The position numbers and the translations under genes are program-made. DNA of 64,000 nt, from NCBI GenBank assembly GCA_002327925.1, contig DCVA01000003.1:1-64000 (forward strand). The letters are read 5' to 3'. This DNA comes from Anaerolineales bacterium UBA2200 (lineage in GTDB: Bacteria; Chloroflexota; Anaerolineae; UBA2200). How positions within the stretch are numbered: position 1 is the first letter of the stretch; each line of letters starts with the position of its first letter. The notes under the pieces were generated by a model, which was not told where the DNA came from, did no database searches, and saw nothing but the letters and a program-made list of their open reading frames with translations. Below are positions 39,684 to 47,906 of the stretch, piece by piece.

Positions 39684-40613
39684 CTACAGGCCGCCTTGAT
39701 CGAACAGGCCCTCCACGAACTCGCTGGCACGGAATTCGGCTACATCCTCGGCCTGCTCACCCGTTCCCACGAAGAAGATGGGCAATTTGAGCTCACGGAC
39801 GACCGAGAAAACAATGCCGCCCTTGGCAGTGCCGTCCAGTTTGGCCAGGAAGAGCCCGGTCACGTCTACCGCCTCGCCGAAGGTACGGGCCTGTGCCAAC
39901 CCATTCTGCCCGGTTGTGGCGTCCAGCACCAGAAGGGTCTCATGCGGCGCTCCCGGCAGCTGCCGCGATGCCACTGAGTGGATCTTGCGCAGCTCCTGCA
40001 TCAGGTTGTGTTTGGTGTGCAGTCGCCCTGCGGTATCCACTATGAGCACGTCCACCCGTCGAGATAGAGCAGCTCCCACAGCATCAAAAACCACCGCGCC
40101 AGGGTCGCCCCCGGCCTGATGCGCGATCAATTCGATACCCAGGCGATCCGCCCAGACCTTGAGCTGATCAATGGCAGCCGCCCGAAACGTGTCGCCCGCC
40201 GCCAGAAGAACCCGCTCTCCGCGCAACTGGTGATAGCGTGCCAGTTTGGCGATGCCGGTGGTTTTGCCCGAACCGTTGACTCCCACCACCAGCACAACCG
40301 AAAGGGGTCGCTTTTCCCCAGGCAGGTAGGACCGCCCGGGCACATTCAGCAGGGCCGTCATCTCCTCCTGGAGCAGCGCCTGAACCCTGTCTGCCTGGCG
40401 GATGTGCTCGCGGGCGGCCCGCTCGCGCAACGAGCTTACCAGCGCGACCGTCGTTTCCACGCCGACGTCGGCCTGAATGAGCAGCGCTTCAAGCTCTTCC
40501 CAGGTCTCTTCCGTCAACTCTGTCTGCGTGAGCAAACCGGCCAGCCGCCCGAATACGGACTGACGCGTGCGGGTGAGGCTGTTGCGCAGCTTGTCGGGTC
40601 TCTTAAAGATCAT
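39684..40613 (-). CDS. ftsY: Signal recognition particle receptor FtsY
   Basis: A 309-aa SRP-GTPase that docks SRP-ribosome complexes at the membrane. The helical N domain (about 1-95) is followed by the G domain: GVNGSGKTT (111-119), DTFRAAAIDQL, DTAGRLHTK and AKLDGTAKGG. The acidic A domain found in E. coli is absent, as in many non-proteobacteria. The ATG lies exactly where transcription should begin (see the promoter entry), so the mRNA may be leaderless. prfB follows 63 nt downstream on the same strand. Confidence 0.95.
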   Translation of the reverse strand: MIFKRPDKLRNSLTRTRQSVFGRLAGLLTQTELTEETWEELEALLIQADVGVETTVALVSSLRERAAREHIRQADRVQALLQEEMTALLNVPGRSYLPGEKRPLSVVLVVGVNGSGKTTGIAKLARYHQLRGERVLLAAGDTFRAAAIDQLKVWADRLGIELIAHQAGGDPGAVVFDAVGAALSRRVDVLIVDTAGRLHTKHNLMQELRKIHSVASRQLPGAPHETLLVLDATTGQNGLAQARTFGEAVDVTGLFLAKLDGTAKGGIVFSVVRELKLPIFFVGTGEQAEDVAEFRASEFVEGLFDQGGL

Positions 40614-40619
40614 ATCCTC

Positions 40620-40647
40620 ATTATAGCCAATGCCGGAGGTCCGACAA
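40620..40647 (-). promoter_or_regulatory. Promoter placing +1 on the ftsY ATG
   Basis: On the minus strand TTGTCG (40642-40647) and TATAAT (40620-40625) are 16 bp apart. Only six bases separate TATAAT from the ATG at 40613, which makes the A of ATG the predicted +1. Confidence 0.68.
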
Positions 40648-40713
40648 GCCCCCGGAACGAAAGAGCGACCAGAACCTGCGTGGTCCTAGTCGCTGCACGA
40701 CGCGATTGGAGTG

Positions 40714-41781
40714 TCAGACTGCGCTTTGCTTTCGCCGCAACCACAGGCTCAGTAGCAGCAGGATCAACACCAGACCGCCCAGTGTAAGCTCCAGCCGCAG
40801 CAGCAAGTTGCGCACAGTAGCCAGACGGTCTCCTGAGTCGGAGGCAGGCGCGGCGGAGGCATCCCGCTCTACAGGCGACCTCGACTCGCCAGGTCCGTGT
40901 TCAACCGGGCCTGCATCGGGAGGTGACTCGACGATCTCGGGCATCGGTGTCGGCAGCGACATCGCAGTGGGGGCAGGGGCCGCTGTTGGCGCAACGGTTG
41001 CTCCATAGGTAGGCAGGGCTGTTTCTTCCTCAGTCGCAACAGGCGACGCTACTGCTCCGTCCGGCGTTGGGCTTGGAGCGTCAGGCGGCCCCGCCGGGCG
41101 ACTGAAAGTCTCGGTCGGCATCGACTGCACCATCAGCACCTGACTGTCTGAGCTCGCCTCCAAAGGCTCGGTCGGTGAACCTGCTCCTGCTGTCGCGATG
41201 ACCTGATTATCGCTCGGCCCGGGCGCCGCCGGCAACGGCGCTGGCGCCATCAAAGCGACCGTGCCAGCTTCATCTGTCGGTGCAAGGCCATCTTCAACGG
41301 ATTTGGCCATCAGCGGCTCTTCCACCCCGCGCTGGGTCGCCTCGGGGACGGGAGCCGTTGACTGAAGCGTGGCCCCCCAGCCAGAGCGCAGCAGCAGGTC
41401 GCCAGAGACCACCAGAACCAGCAAGGCAGTAGCCACTGAGGTCGCCAGCTGCAGGTAGCCGAAGGTAAACCGGCTGCGCTGCGTCAGCGGCGGACGATTG
41501 CGCTCGACCCGCTCCCCTTCGCTGCGGGGACGGCTGCGCACGCCCTCACTGAGGGGGATGGCGAAGGAGCGCGGCACCTGCAGCATCGGAGCCCGGCGCA
41601 GCAAAGCCACGGTAGCCCTGAGCTCCGCAAGCGTGGCGCGGCACTCGGCGCACTCGGCCAGGTGCCGGTCGATACGAGCCCGCTCACGCGGGTTGACTTG
41701 CTCATCGATATAAGCGCTGAGGTTCTCCAGGCAAAAGCCGTGCTCAACCTGCCGCGGTTTCTTGATCCAGCCCCACATCAT
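40714..41781 (-). CDS. Membrane-bound putative anti-sigma factor with zinc-finger (zf-HC2) domain
   Basis: A 355-aa protein. The N-terminal HC2 zinc finger has a downstream HLAECAEC motif near residue 40. A membrane helix near 110-130 (QLATSVATALLVLVVSG), a long Pro/Ala/Thr-rich presumably extracytoplasmic region, and a C-terminal hydrophobic helix ending RRKQSAV follow. It starts 16 nt after the ECF sigma stop. This is the standard sigma/anti-sigma pair in which the anti-sigma sequesters the sigma factor at the membrane. The ATG-ATG at 41781/41778 follows AGAGG. The second C-terminal helix is less usual. Confidence 0.8.
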   Translation of the reverse strand: MMWGWIKKPRQVEHGFCLENLSAYIDEQVNPRERARIDRHLAECAECRATLAELRATVALLRRAPMLQVPRSFAIPLSEGVRSRPRSEGERVERNRPPLTQRSRFTFGYLQLATSVATALLVLVVSGDLLLRSGWGATLQSTAPVPEATQRGVEEPLMAKSVEDGLAPTDEAGTVALMAPAPLPAAPGPSDNQVIATAGAGSPTEPLEASSDSQVLMVQSMPTETFSRPAGPPDAPSPTPDGAVASPVATEEETALPTYGATVAPTAAPAPTAMSLPTPMPEIVESPPDAGPVEHGPGESRSPVERDASAAPASDSGDRLATVRNLLLRLELTLGGLVLILLLLSLWLRRKQSAV

Positions 41782-41797
41782 CCGATGCCTCTTTGTA

Positions 41798-42394
41798 TCA
41801 CAGTGTCCCGTCGGAGCGGGACCTGGTTGTAAGACGACCGCCACGGGTCGAAAGTTCCTCGTGGCTCTGTATGTACTCTCGCATGCGCGCTCTACCGCGA
41901 CTCAATCGTGACTTGACCGTTCCCAGCTCCACGCCAGTCGACTGAGCGATCTCCTCGTACCCAAGCCCCTGGATATCGGACAGGACCAGAGTAACCCGCT
42001 GGTCGGGAGGCAGCTCGTCCAACCCGGCCTGGATAACTCGCCCCAGATCCTGGCGCAGCGCGTACTCTTCGGGAGATTCGGCCTTGTCCATCAGCCAGGT
42101 ACTGTGGTCCGGATCCACCTCGAGGTCATCCAGTGAAGTGGTCGGACGGCGCCGCGCAACCCGCAACTGATCATAGCAGGCATTGGTTACGATGCGCAGC
42201 AGCCAGGCCCGGAAATTGCCGCCGCGGAACCCGGAGAGGGCATGAAACGCCGACAGAAACGCCTCTTGAGAGGCATCTGCAGCGGCGTCCTGATCGTGCA
42301 GCACACGATAGGCCACGTTGTAGACGACGGCCTGGTGCATCAGCACAAGTTCATTGAAAGCTGATACGTCGCCCTGTCGAGCTGCGGCGATCAA
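41798..42394 (-). CDS. ECF-type RNA polymerase sigma factor
   Basis: A 198-aa sigma-70-family factor. Region 2 spans the N-terminal half (VYNVAYRVLHDQDAAADASQE and FRAWLLRIVTNACYDQ). Region 4 has LPPDQRVTLVLSDIQGLGYEEIA and the recognition helix ELGTVKSRLSRGR. The only plausible start is TTG at 42394; the residues just upstream in frame (DEQS) also look sigma-like but no start codon covers them. A sigma70-type promoter drives it. The anti-sigma gene lies immediately downstream. Confidence 0.9.
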   Translation of the reverse strand: MIAAARQGDVSAFNELVLMHQAVVYNVAYRVLHDQDAAADASQEAFLSAFHALSGFRGGNFRAWLLRIVTNACYDQLRVARRRPTTSLDDLEVDPDHSTWLMDKAESPEEYALRQDLGRVIQAGLDELPPDQRVTLVLSDIQGLGYEEIAQSTGVELGTVKSRLSRGRARMREYIQSHEELSTRGGRLTTRSRSDGTL

Positions 42395-42447
42395 GCTCTG
42401 CTCATCCCTGACCGTTCTGACTTCTCCCCATCGCAGACTGAGAGCCG

Positions 42448-42476
42448 ATTATACAATTCGACCCGGGACAGGTCAA
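42448..42476 (-). promoter_or_regulatory. Promoter of the ECF sigma operon
   Basis: On the minus strand TTGACC (42471-42476) and TATAAT (42448-42453) are 17 bp apart, giving a leader of about 45 nt before the TTG start. It looks like a housekeeping promoter, not an ECF-type one. Confidence 0.78.
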
Positions 42477-42509
42477 CTGCTCTTACGTCAACGGAAAGCG
42501 CAGATCCAT

Positions 42510-42538
42510 TTGACTAAACAAGTCGACTACTCTATACT
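42510..42538 (+). promoter_or_regulatory. Promoter for tRNA-Leu
   Basis: TTGACT (42510-42515) and TATACT (42533-42538) are 17 bp apart, immediately upstream of the tRNA at 42548. The -10 box matches the one used for tRNA-Glu. Confidence 0.8.
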
Positions 42539-42547
42539 TCACTTCAG

Positions 42548-42630
42548 GCCGAAGTGGCGGAACGGTATACGCGGCGGTCTCAAAAACCGCTGGGGGTAGC
42601 CCTGTGTGGGTTCGAATCCCACCTTCGGCA
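42548..42630 (+). tRNA. tRNA-Leu (anticodon CAA)
   Basis: The acceptor stem GCCGAAG/CTTCGGC is perfect with discriminator A. The anticodon stem GCGGT/ACCGC encloses CTCAAAA, giving anticodon CAA. A long variable arm (GGGGGTAGCCCTGTG region) identifies a class II tRNA. TTCGAAT forms the T loop. CCA is not encoded. Confidence 0.94.
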
Positions 42631-42703
42631 TAGGATGTTTTGTACCGGTACTGCCGTCGGGGCCCTGTGGAGCCCCGCATTTTGTGTCAAAGGGAGATGA
42701 GTC

Positions 42704-43627
42704 ATGCCTCTTGTAACCAGTAAAGAGATCCTCCAGACCGCTCTGGCCAACCACTTTGCCATCGGCGCCTTCAATGCCAACAATATGGAGCAGATCCAGG
42801 GCATCATCGAGGCCGCGCAAGAGGAGCGTTCCCCGGTTATCCTGCAGGTCAGTCAGGGGGCCATCCGCTATGCCGGGCTCGAGTTCGCTGCCGCGATGGT
42901 ACGTACTGCGGCCAGCCTGGTGGACGTTCCGGTGGTCCTGCATTTGGACCACGGCTATGATTTTGAGCAGAATGTGCAGTGTCTGCGTGCAGGGTTCACG
43001 TCCTTGATGTACGACGGGTCCAAGAAGTCATTCGACGACAACGTGGCCATGACCCGCAAGATCGTTGAGATTGCCCACATCGCCGGCATCCCGGTCGAGT
43101 CCGAGTTGGGACGGGTGGCCCAGTCAACGGACAAGCTCACGCACGAGCAGGTATGCGCATTGATGACTGACCCGCAGGAGGCCAAACGATTTGTTGAGCT
43201 GACCGGGGCCGACTCGCTGGCCGTGGCCTGTGGTTCGGTGCACGCGATGCAGGCCCAGGCGGCCGAACTGGATATCGCCCGGATCAAGGCCATTCACGAG
43301 CAGATACCGGGGACCCCGCTCGTGCTGCACGGTTCGTCCGGGGTCAAGACGGATAGCTTTATGGCCGCCATTGATTTCGGCATCAGCAAGATCAATGTTG
43401 CCACCTACCTCAACCAGGCATTCACGCGAGGTATGCGCGAGGCACTGGCCAAGTACCCGGACGAAGTGGATCCGCGCAAGTTCCTTACTCAGAGCCGCGA
43501 GTACGTGAAAGAGGCGGTCCGCGAAAAGATCCGCCTGTTCCGCAGCGCGAACACCATCGACGCCAGCGGCGGCTTCCGCAGCCCCTCAAAGCAATACCGC
43601 AGCGCCGACATTGGCGCTGCCGAGTAG
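42704..43627 (+). CDS. fba: Class II fructose-bisphosphate aldolase
   Basis: A 307-aa zinc aldolase of glycolysis and gluconeogenesis. GAFNANN near residue 22, the zinc/catalytic motif HLDHG near 85, SLMYDGSKKSFDDN, ESELG near 142, the CGSVHAM histidine segment and the phosphate-site HGSSGV are present. AGGGAGATG precedes the ATG. It lies 73 nt after tRNA-Leu and 46 nt before the phosphofructokinase gene, so these two consecutive glycolytic genes are probably one transcript. Confidence 0.95.
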   Translation: MPLVTSKEILQTALANHFAIGAFNANNMEQIQGIIEAAQEERSPVILQVSQGAIRYAGLEFAAAMVRTAASLVDVPVVLHLDHGYDFEQNVQCLRAGFTSLMYDGSKKSFDDNVAMTRKIVEIAHIAGIPVESELGRVAQSTDKLTHEQVCALMTDPQEAKRFVELTGADSLAVACGSVHAMQAQAAELDIARIKAIHEQIPGTPLVLHGSSGVKTDSFMAAIDFGISKINVATYLNQAFTRGMREALAKYPDEVDPRKFLTQSREYVKEAVREKIRLFRSANTIDASGGFRSPSKQYRSADIGAAE

Positions 43628-43673
43628 CGCCGCGGCGCCACTTGCGTCCTGACTCACACACAGAGGAGGATCT

Positions 43674-44720
43674 ATGCGCATTGGAGTGCTAACCGGGGGC
43701 GGTGATGTACCCGGCCTGAATCCGGCGATTCGTGCCGTAGCGCGCCGGGCATTTGACGAAGGTTGGGAAGTCTATGGCATCATGGAGGGCTGGAGGGGCC
43801 TGCGCGACGGGCTGATCCGCCCGCTGAGTCGTGAGGATGTCTCGGGAATCCTGCACGTCGGGGGGACGATGCTTGGCTCCTCGCGCACCAACCTGGCGAA
43901 AAAGCCGGGCGACGTCGAGAAAGCCATGGCGAACGCCGGCAAGTTCGGGCTCGACGCGATTGTGGCCATCGGCGGCGACGACACGCTGGGCGTCTGCGCC
44001 CACATGAGCCGTCACGGCATGCCAGCGATCGGAATCCCGAAGACGATGGACAACGATATTCCGGGCACCGACTATTGCATCGGCTTCAATACCGCCGTCA
44101 CGACGGTGGCCGACGCCATCGACAAGCTGCACAGCACTGCCGAATCGCACCACCGGGTCATCGTCGTTGAAGTGATGGGCCGCTATACAGGCTGGGTTGC
44201 CGTGATGGGAGGCATAGCCGGCGGCGCCGACTACATCTTGATCCCCGAAGTTCCAACCTCCATTCCCGAGGTCTGTGAGCACGTCAGGCAGCGCTGGGCC
44301 TCGGGGAAAAGGTTCAGCATCATCGCTGTGGCTGAGGCGGCCTGCATCAAAGAGGTGGTGTCAGCCGAGGCCGGATGTGGGCCGCAGACCGATGATTTTG
44401 GTCATGTGCGGCTGGACACGCGCGGTCTGGGATCAACGCTGGCCACCGCCATTGAGGATCGGCTCAAGGATGAGCTGCACCTGGAAGCACGCTTTGTCGT
44501 GCTGGGACATCTGCAGCGCGGAGGCTCGCCATCGGTCTTTGACCGGGTTCTGGGGACTCGCCTCGGCGTCCATGCGGTCGAACTGATCAAGGAAGGCAAA
44601 TTCGGCAGGATGGTCGCACTGCAGGGAGACAGCATCACAGACATTCCGCTGGAAGAGGTAGCCGGCAAGCAGCGCAAGGTCGACGCGGACCTCTGTGCCC
44701 TGACCAGAATGTTCTACTAG
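43674..44720 (+). CDS. 6-phosphofructokinase, probably pyrophosphate-dependent
   Basis: A 348-aa PFK-A-superfamily enzyme that phosphorylates fructose 6-phosphate. The start RIGVLTGGGDVPGLNP and the substrate motif PKTMDNDIPGTD are clear. Two residues that separate PPi- from ATP-dependent enzymes are both of the PPi type: D103 in GGDDTL (Gly in E. coli PfkA, GGDGS) and K123 in PKTMDND (Gly in PfkA, PGTIDND). PPi use would make the step reversible. GAGGAGG precedes the ATG. It sits beside the aldolase gene. Confidence 0.9.
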   Translation: MRIGVLTGGGDVPGLNPAIRAVARRAFDEGWEVYGIMEGWRGLRDGLIRPLSREDVSGILHVGGTMLGSSRTNLAKKPGDVEKAMANAGKFGLDAIVAIGGDDTLGVCAHMSRHGMPAIGIPKTMDNDIPGTDYCIGFNTAVTTVADAIDKLHSTAESHHRVIVVEVMGRYTGWVAVMGGIAGGADYILIPEVPTSIPEVCEHVRQRWASGKRFSIIAVAEAACIKEVVSAEAGCGPQTDDFGHVRLDTRGLGSTLATAIEDRLKDELHLEARFVVLGHLQRGGSPSVFDRVLGTRLGVHAVELIKEGKFGRMVALQGDSITDIPLEEVAGKQRKVDADLCALTRMFY

Positions 44721-44730
44721 AACGAAAAAG

Positions 44731-44770
44731 CGGGGTCTGGACGTGCCAATCCAGACCCCGGTTGCATTTC
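44731..44770 (+). terminator. Terminator after the phosphofructokinase gene
   Basis: An 11-bp stem CGGGGTCTGGA with its complement and an 8-nt loop is followed by GTTGCATTTC, a weak T tract. It lies 10 nt after the stop codon. Confidence 0.65.
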
Positions 44771-44829
44771 CGTGCAGCGAAGCAAGATGCGCTTCCTGGT
44801 CTGCCCTCCCTGGCGTGAGTCTCGCCGGG

Positions 44830-45339
44830 TCAGGGAGTCACTGGCTCCAGCCACTCACCCGCGACCCACCCGACCTGTCCATCCGGCACCTGAACCTTCC
44901 ACCAGATGTAGCCATCGCCGCTCTCCGGCCCCTCCAGTACCTGCAGCAACGTCCCATCCTCTACGAAGAGCAGCGTCTCCTGGTTGAGCCCAGGTCCTGC
45001 GCGCAACTTGAGCTTGGCGTCCTCAGTGCCAGTCACCACAACCTGCCCTCCGACAGCAACTACAGGCACGGGTGTCTCGGTCGGTTCAGGGACAACCGTG
45101 GCGGTGGGTACGGCGGTCGGGAGCGGGGTCGCGGTGGGGACTGGCGTCTGGGTAGGTAAAGGAAGAGGACTTAGTCTGGCGTCCAGACCGGATAGCTTGC
45201 AGAGGCCGATTGCCGCAATCAGCACCAGGACCGCAGCGCCTGCGGTCAGATAGTAACGAGGCAATTCCGTTCGCGGCCTCCGGCGAGGCCTTGGTGTTGG
45301 TTCCGGTTCCTGCTCCGCCTTGACAGCATCTGGCAACAT
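44830..45339 (-). CDS. Membrane-anchored bacterial SH3-domain protein
   Basis: A 169-aa protein. A basic, Pro-rich cytoplasmic N terminus is followed by a membrane helix near 29-48, a Pro-Thr-Val linker of about 40 residues and a C-terminal SH3b domain (LKLRAGPGLNQETLLFV...VGWVAGEWLEPV). SH3b domains often bind cell-wall peptides. GGGAGGG sits 8 nt before the ATG. It is downstream of no obvious partner. Confidence 0.82.
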   Translation of the reverse strand: MLPDAVKAEQEPEPTPRPRRRPRTELPRYYLTAGAAVLVLIAAIGLCKLSGLDARLSPLPLPTQTPVPTATPLPTAVPTATVVPEPTETPVPVVAVGGQVVVTGTEDAKLKLRAGPGLNQETLLFVEDGTLLQVLEGPESGDGYIWWKVQVPDGQVGWVAGEWLEPVTP

Positions 45340-45402
45340 GACGAGTACCCTCCCATGGGGAATAGCCGGGCCCTTATGGGCCCCGTTCTACGACCAACGA
45401 CG

Positions 45403-47133
45403 TCAGTGCTCTACCCTGCGTTCCCTGCTGGCCAGCCTGGCGACCAGGTCATTCAGCTGTAGCGCGTTGACCACATCTCCGGCTTCTGCCCACCCGCGAC
45501 GGGCTGTGGCCACGCCATAATCCATCGTATCCAGCCCGTCTGTACTGTGCGCGTCACTGTTGATGGCCAGGCTTACGCCTTTTTCCACGGCCCGACGGAT
45601 GTGCACATCATCCAGGTCCAACCGGTTCGGCGTTGAATTCACCTCGAGGATGACTCCCGTCCGGGCTGCCACCTCGATCACACGATCCAAATCCAGATTG
45701 GTGGCCTCCCTCTGTCCCAGCAGGCGTCCTGATGGATGGCCGAGCACATCCACGTGTGGATTGCGCATCGCGCGGACCACCCGCTCAGTGATGGTGTCGC
45801 GATCCTGCCTCAGGCCGGAGTGTACGGAGGCGATCACCACATCCAGCTCCCGCAATACATCATCCGGGTGATCCAGACTGCCATCGGCACGAATCTCGAC
45901 CTCAGCACCCTGAAGCAGCCGGAAGCCTGGATACCGGCTATTCAGCGCTTCCAGCTCCTGCCGCTGCTCCCGGAGGCGCTGTGCATCGAGTCCATTGGCT
46001 ACCCCCAGACCATGCGTGTGATCGGAGATCACCAGGTATTCGTAGCCGCGGGAGAGAGCCGCCTGTGCCATCTCCTCCACCGTGGCTGCCGCATCGCTCC
46101 AGTTCGTGTGGGCGTGCAGGTCGCCGCGGATGTCGGAGCGCTGCACCAGCTTCGGCAGTCGATTCTCCAGCGCCGCCTTCAGCTCGCCCCGGTCCTCACG
46201 CAGCTCGGGAGGAATCCAGGGTAGGCCCAGCGCCGCGTACACTTCCTCTTCGGTGCGGCAGAGCAGCTCCTCATCACCGCGCTTGAACCCGTATTCACTC
46301 AGGCTGAGGCCTTGCCTCTGAGCCAGAGCACGCAGGGCAACGTTGTGATCCTTGCTCCCGGTGAAATACTGCAGCAGGGAGCCATAGTGCTGCGGCTCCA
46401 GCGCGCGCAGATCCACCTGCAGTCCGTTATGGAGGATCACGGAGGCGCGAGTTGGACCATGGGAGAGCACCTCGGCCACCCCATCGAGCTTTACGAAGGC
46501 CCCTGTTGCCTGCTCCGGGCGGGCACAGGCCGCCAGAAGGTCGATGTCGCCAATGGTGTCCTTCATCCGGCGCAGGCTGCCCACCGGCTCGACCGTTTCC
46601 ACCCTGAGAGCCTGGCGCAGAGCCGCAGCCAGACCATTGGCCACAGGCCAGGCCACGCCGAGCTCGATACGTTTGCTGCGCCGATAGAGGGTCTGGATGC
46701 CCTCCAGGATGCGTTGCTCAGAGCGGGCTCCCATGCCGGGCAGGCTTTGCACCCTGCCCTCCCGGGCTGCCCGTTCGACATCCGCCACACTCACGGCGCC
46801 GAGCTCACGCCAGAGCAGTTTGGCCGTGCGAGGACCAACCTCCGGAATTCCCAGCAGGCTCACGACACCGACCGGAACCTCTTCCTGCAATTGCTCCAGG
46901 TAGCCGAGCCGACCTGTGCGAAGCAGCTCATCCAGCTTCTTGGCCAGGGCCTCACCCACACCGGGGATCTCTTTGAGCCTGCCCTCGCGCCACACCTGAG
47001 CGATGTCGCGTCCCAGGTTTTCGATACTGTCGGCAGCCTTGCGATAGGCGAGCGACTTGTAGACTACCTCGCCCTTGATCTCGAGCATATCGGCGATCAA
47101 ACGCAGCAGCTCAGCGATATCGCGGTTGGTCAA
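45403..47133 (-). CDS. polX: DNA polymerase X with C-terminal PHP domain
   Basis: A 576-aa bacterial family X polymerase for base-excision-type gap filling. The N-terminal 8-kDa-like and helix-hairpin-helix regions include IPGVGEALAKKLDELL and LPGMG. The nucleotidyltransferase core has GSLRRMKDTIGDIDLL with metal Asp residues, and the PHP exonuclease domain begins near residue 338 with DLHAHTNWSD and ends with a NSDAHS metal site. The start codon is TTG at 47133, supported by GGAGG at 6 nt. It is divergent from the glycosyltransferase gene with a shared promoter region. Confidence 0.94.
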   Translation of the reverse strand: MTNRDIAELLRLIADMLEIKGEVVYKSLAYRKAADSIENLGRDIAQVWREGRLKEIPGVGEALAKKLDELLRTGRLGYLEQLQEEVPVGVVSLLGIPEVGPRTAKLLWRELGAVSVADVERAAREGRVQSLPGMGARSEQRILEGIQTLYRRSKRIELGVAWPVANGLAAALRQALRVETVEPVGSLRRMKDTIGDIDLLAACARPEQATGAFVKLDGVAEVLSHGPTRASVILHNGLQVDLRALEPQHYGSLLQYFTGSKDHNVALRALAQRQGLSLSEYGFKRGDEELLCRTEEEVYAALGLPWIPPELREDRGELKAALENRLPKLVQRSDIRGDLHAHTNWSDAAATVEEMAQAALSRGYEYLVISDHTHGLGVANGLDAQRLREQRQELEALNSRYPGFRLLQGAEVEIRADGSLDHPDDVLRELDVVIASVHSGLRQDRDTITERVVRAMRNPHVDVLGHPSGRLLGQREATNLDLDRVIEVAARTGVILEVNSTPNRLDLDDVHIRRAVEKGVSLAINSDAHSTDGLDTMDYGVATARRGWAEAGDVVNALQLNDLVARLASRERRVEH

Positions 47134-47150
47134 GCCCGGCCTCCAGCACC

Positions 47151-47180
47151 ATTATATTGCCCCGGGGCAGCGGTTGACAA
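47151..47180 (-). promoter_or_regulatory. polX promoter
   Basis: On the minus strand TTGTCA (47175-47180) and TATAAT (47151-47156) are 18 bp apart. The -35 box overlaps the -35 box of the divergent promoter. Confidence 0.78.
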
Positions 47181-47202
47181 ACCCCTCCTCCTCCGCTAGA
47201 AT
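47174..47202 (+). promoter_or_regulatory. Promoter for the GT2 gene
   Basis: TTGACA (47174-47179) and TAGAAT (47197-47202) are 17 bp apart. Five bases of its -35 box are shared with the polX -35 box. Confidence 0.82.
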
Positions 47203-47240
47203 CGCCTCTGTTGTCTGATCTCCCGGCATTGAGGAGTCTC

Positions 47241-47906
47241 ATGAAGCTGTCTGTGCTGATACCCGTATTCAACGAAGAGGCAACGGTCAGGGACATACTT
47301 GATCGCGTGCTGGCTGTGCCGGTAGACATGGAGGTTGCAGTCGTCGACGACTGCTCAACCGATGGCACCTGGCAGGTCTTGCAGTCGATCCAGGAACCTC
47401 GAATTCGCGTCTTCCGCCACGAGGCAAACCAGGGCAAAGGTACGGGAATCGTCACAGCACTGAGTCACGCCACAGGCGACCTGGTGATCATACAGGACGC
47501 CGACCTCGAGTACGAGCCCAACGACTACCTCAAGTTGATGGAGCCGATCGTTGCTGGCAGGGCACGGGTGGTGTACGGGGTACGCTCTCTGACCGGCCAG
47601 AAGACCTTCGTTCGCCTGGGCAACCAGTTCCTGACACTGGCGACGAACCTGCTCTACGGGTCGCACGTCTCGGACATGGAGACCTGTTACAAGATGCTGC
47701 CCAGAGAGGTTATGTTGAGTCTTGCCTTGCAGCCCAGCCGCTTCCAGATCGAGCCAGAGATCACAGCCAAGCTGCTGCGTAAAGGATACCACATCCACGA
47801 AGTACCGATCTCCTATCAACCACGCGCGGCCAAGAAGCTCAACCCTTGGAAGGATGGCCTGCCCGCCCTCTGGACGCTGATCAAGTACCGTCTTGTGCGC
47901 GTGTAG
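47241..47906 (+). CDS. Family 2 glycosyltransferase (dolichol-phosphate-mannose-synthase-like)
   Basis: A 221-aa GT-A-fold enzyme. LIPVFNEEATVRD at the start, VVDDCSTDGT near residue 36 and the metal DAD in QDADLEYEP near 88 are typical. A late FQIEPEITAKL stretch matches polyprenyl-phosphate glycosyltransferases. No membrane helix follows the catalytic domain. GAGGAG precedes the ATG at 47241; an upstream in-frame TTG is less likely. It probably transfers a hexose to a lipid carrier. The 3' end overlaps the convergent Fe-S protein by 26 bp. Confidence 0.9.
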   Translation: MKLSVLIPVFNEEATVRDILDRVLAVPVDMEVAVVDDCSTDGTWQVLQSIQEPRIRVFRHEANQGKGTGIVTALSHATGDLVIIQDADLEYEPNDYLKLMEPIVAGRARVVYGVRSLTGQKTFVRLGNQFLTLATNLLYGSHVSDMETCYKMLPREVMLSLALQPSRFQIEPEITAKLLRKGYHIHEVPISYQPRAAKKLNPWKDGLPALWTLIKYRLVRV

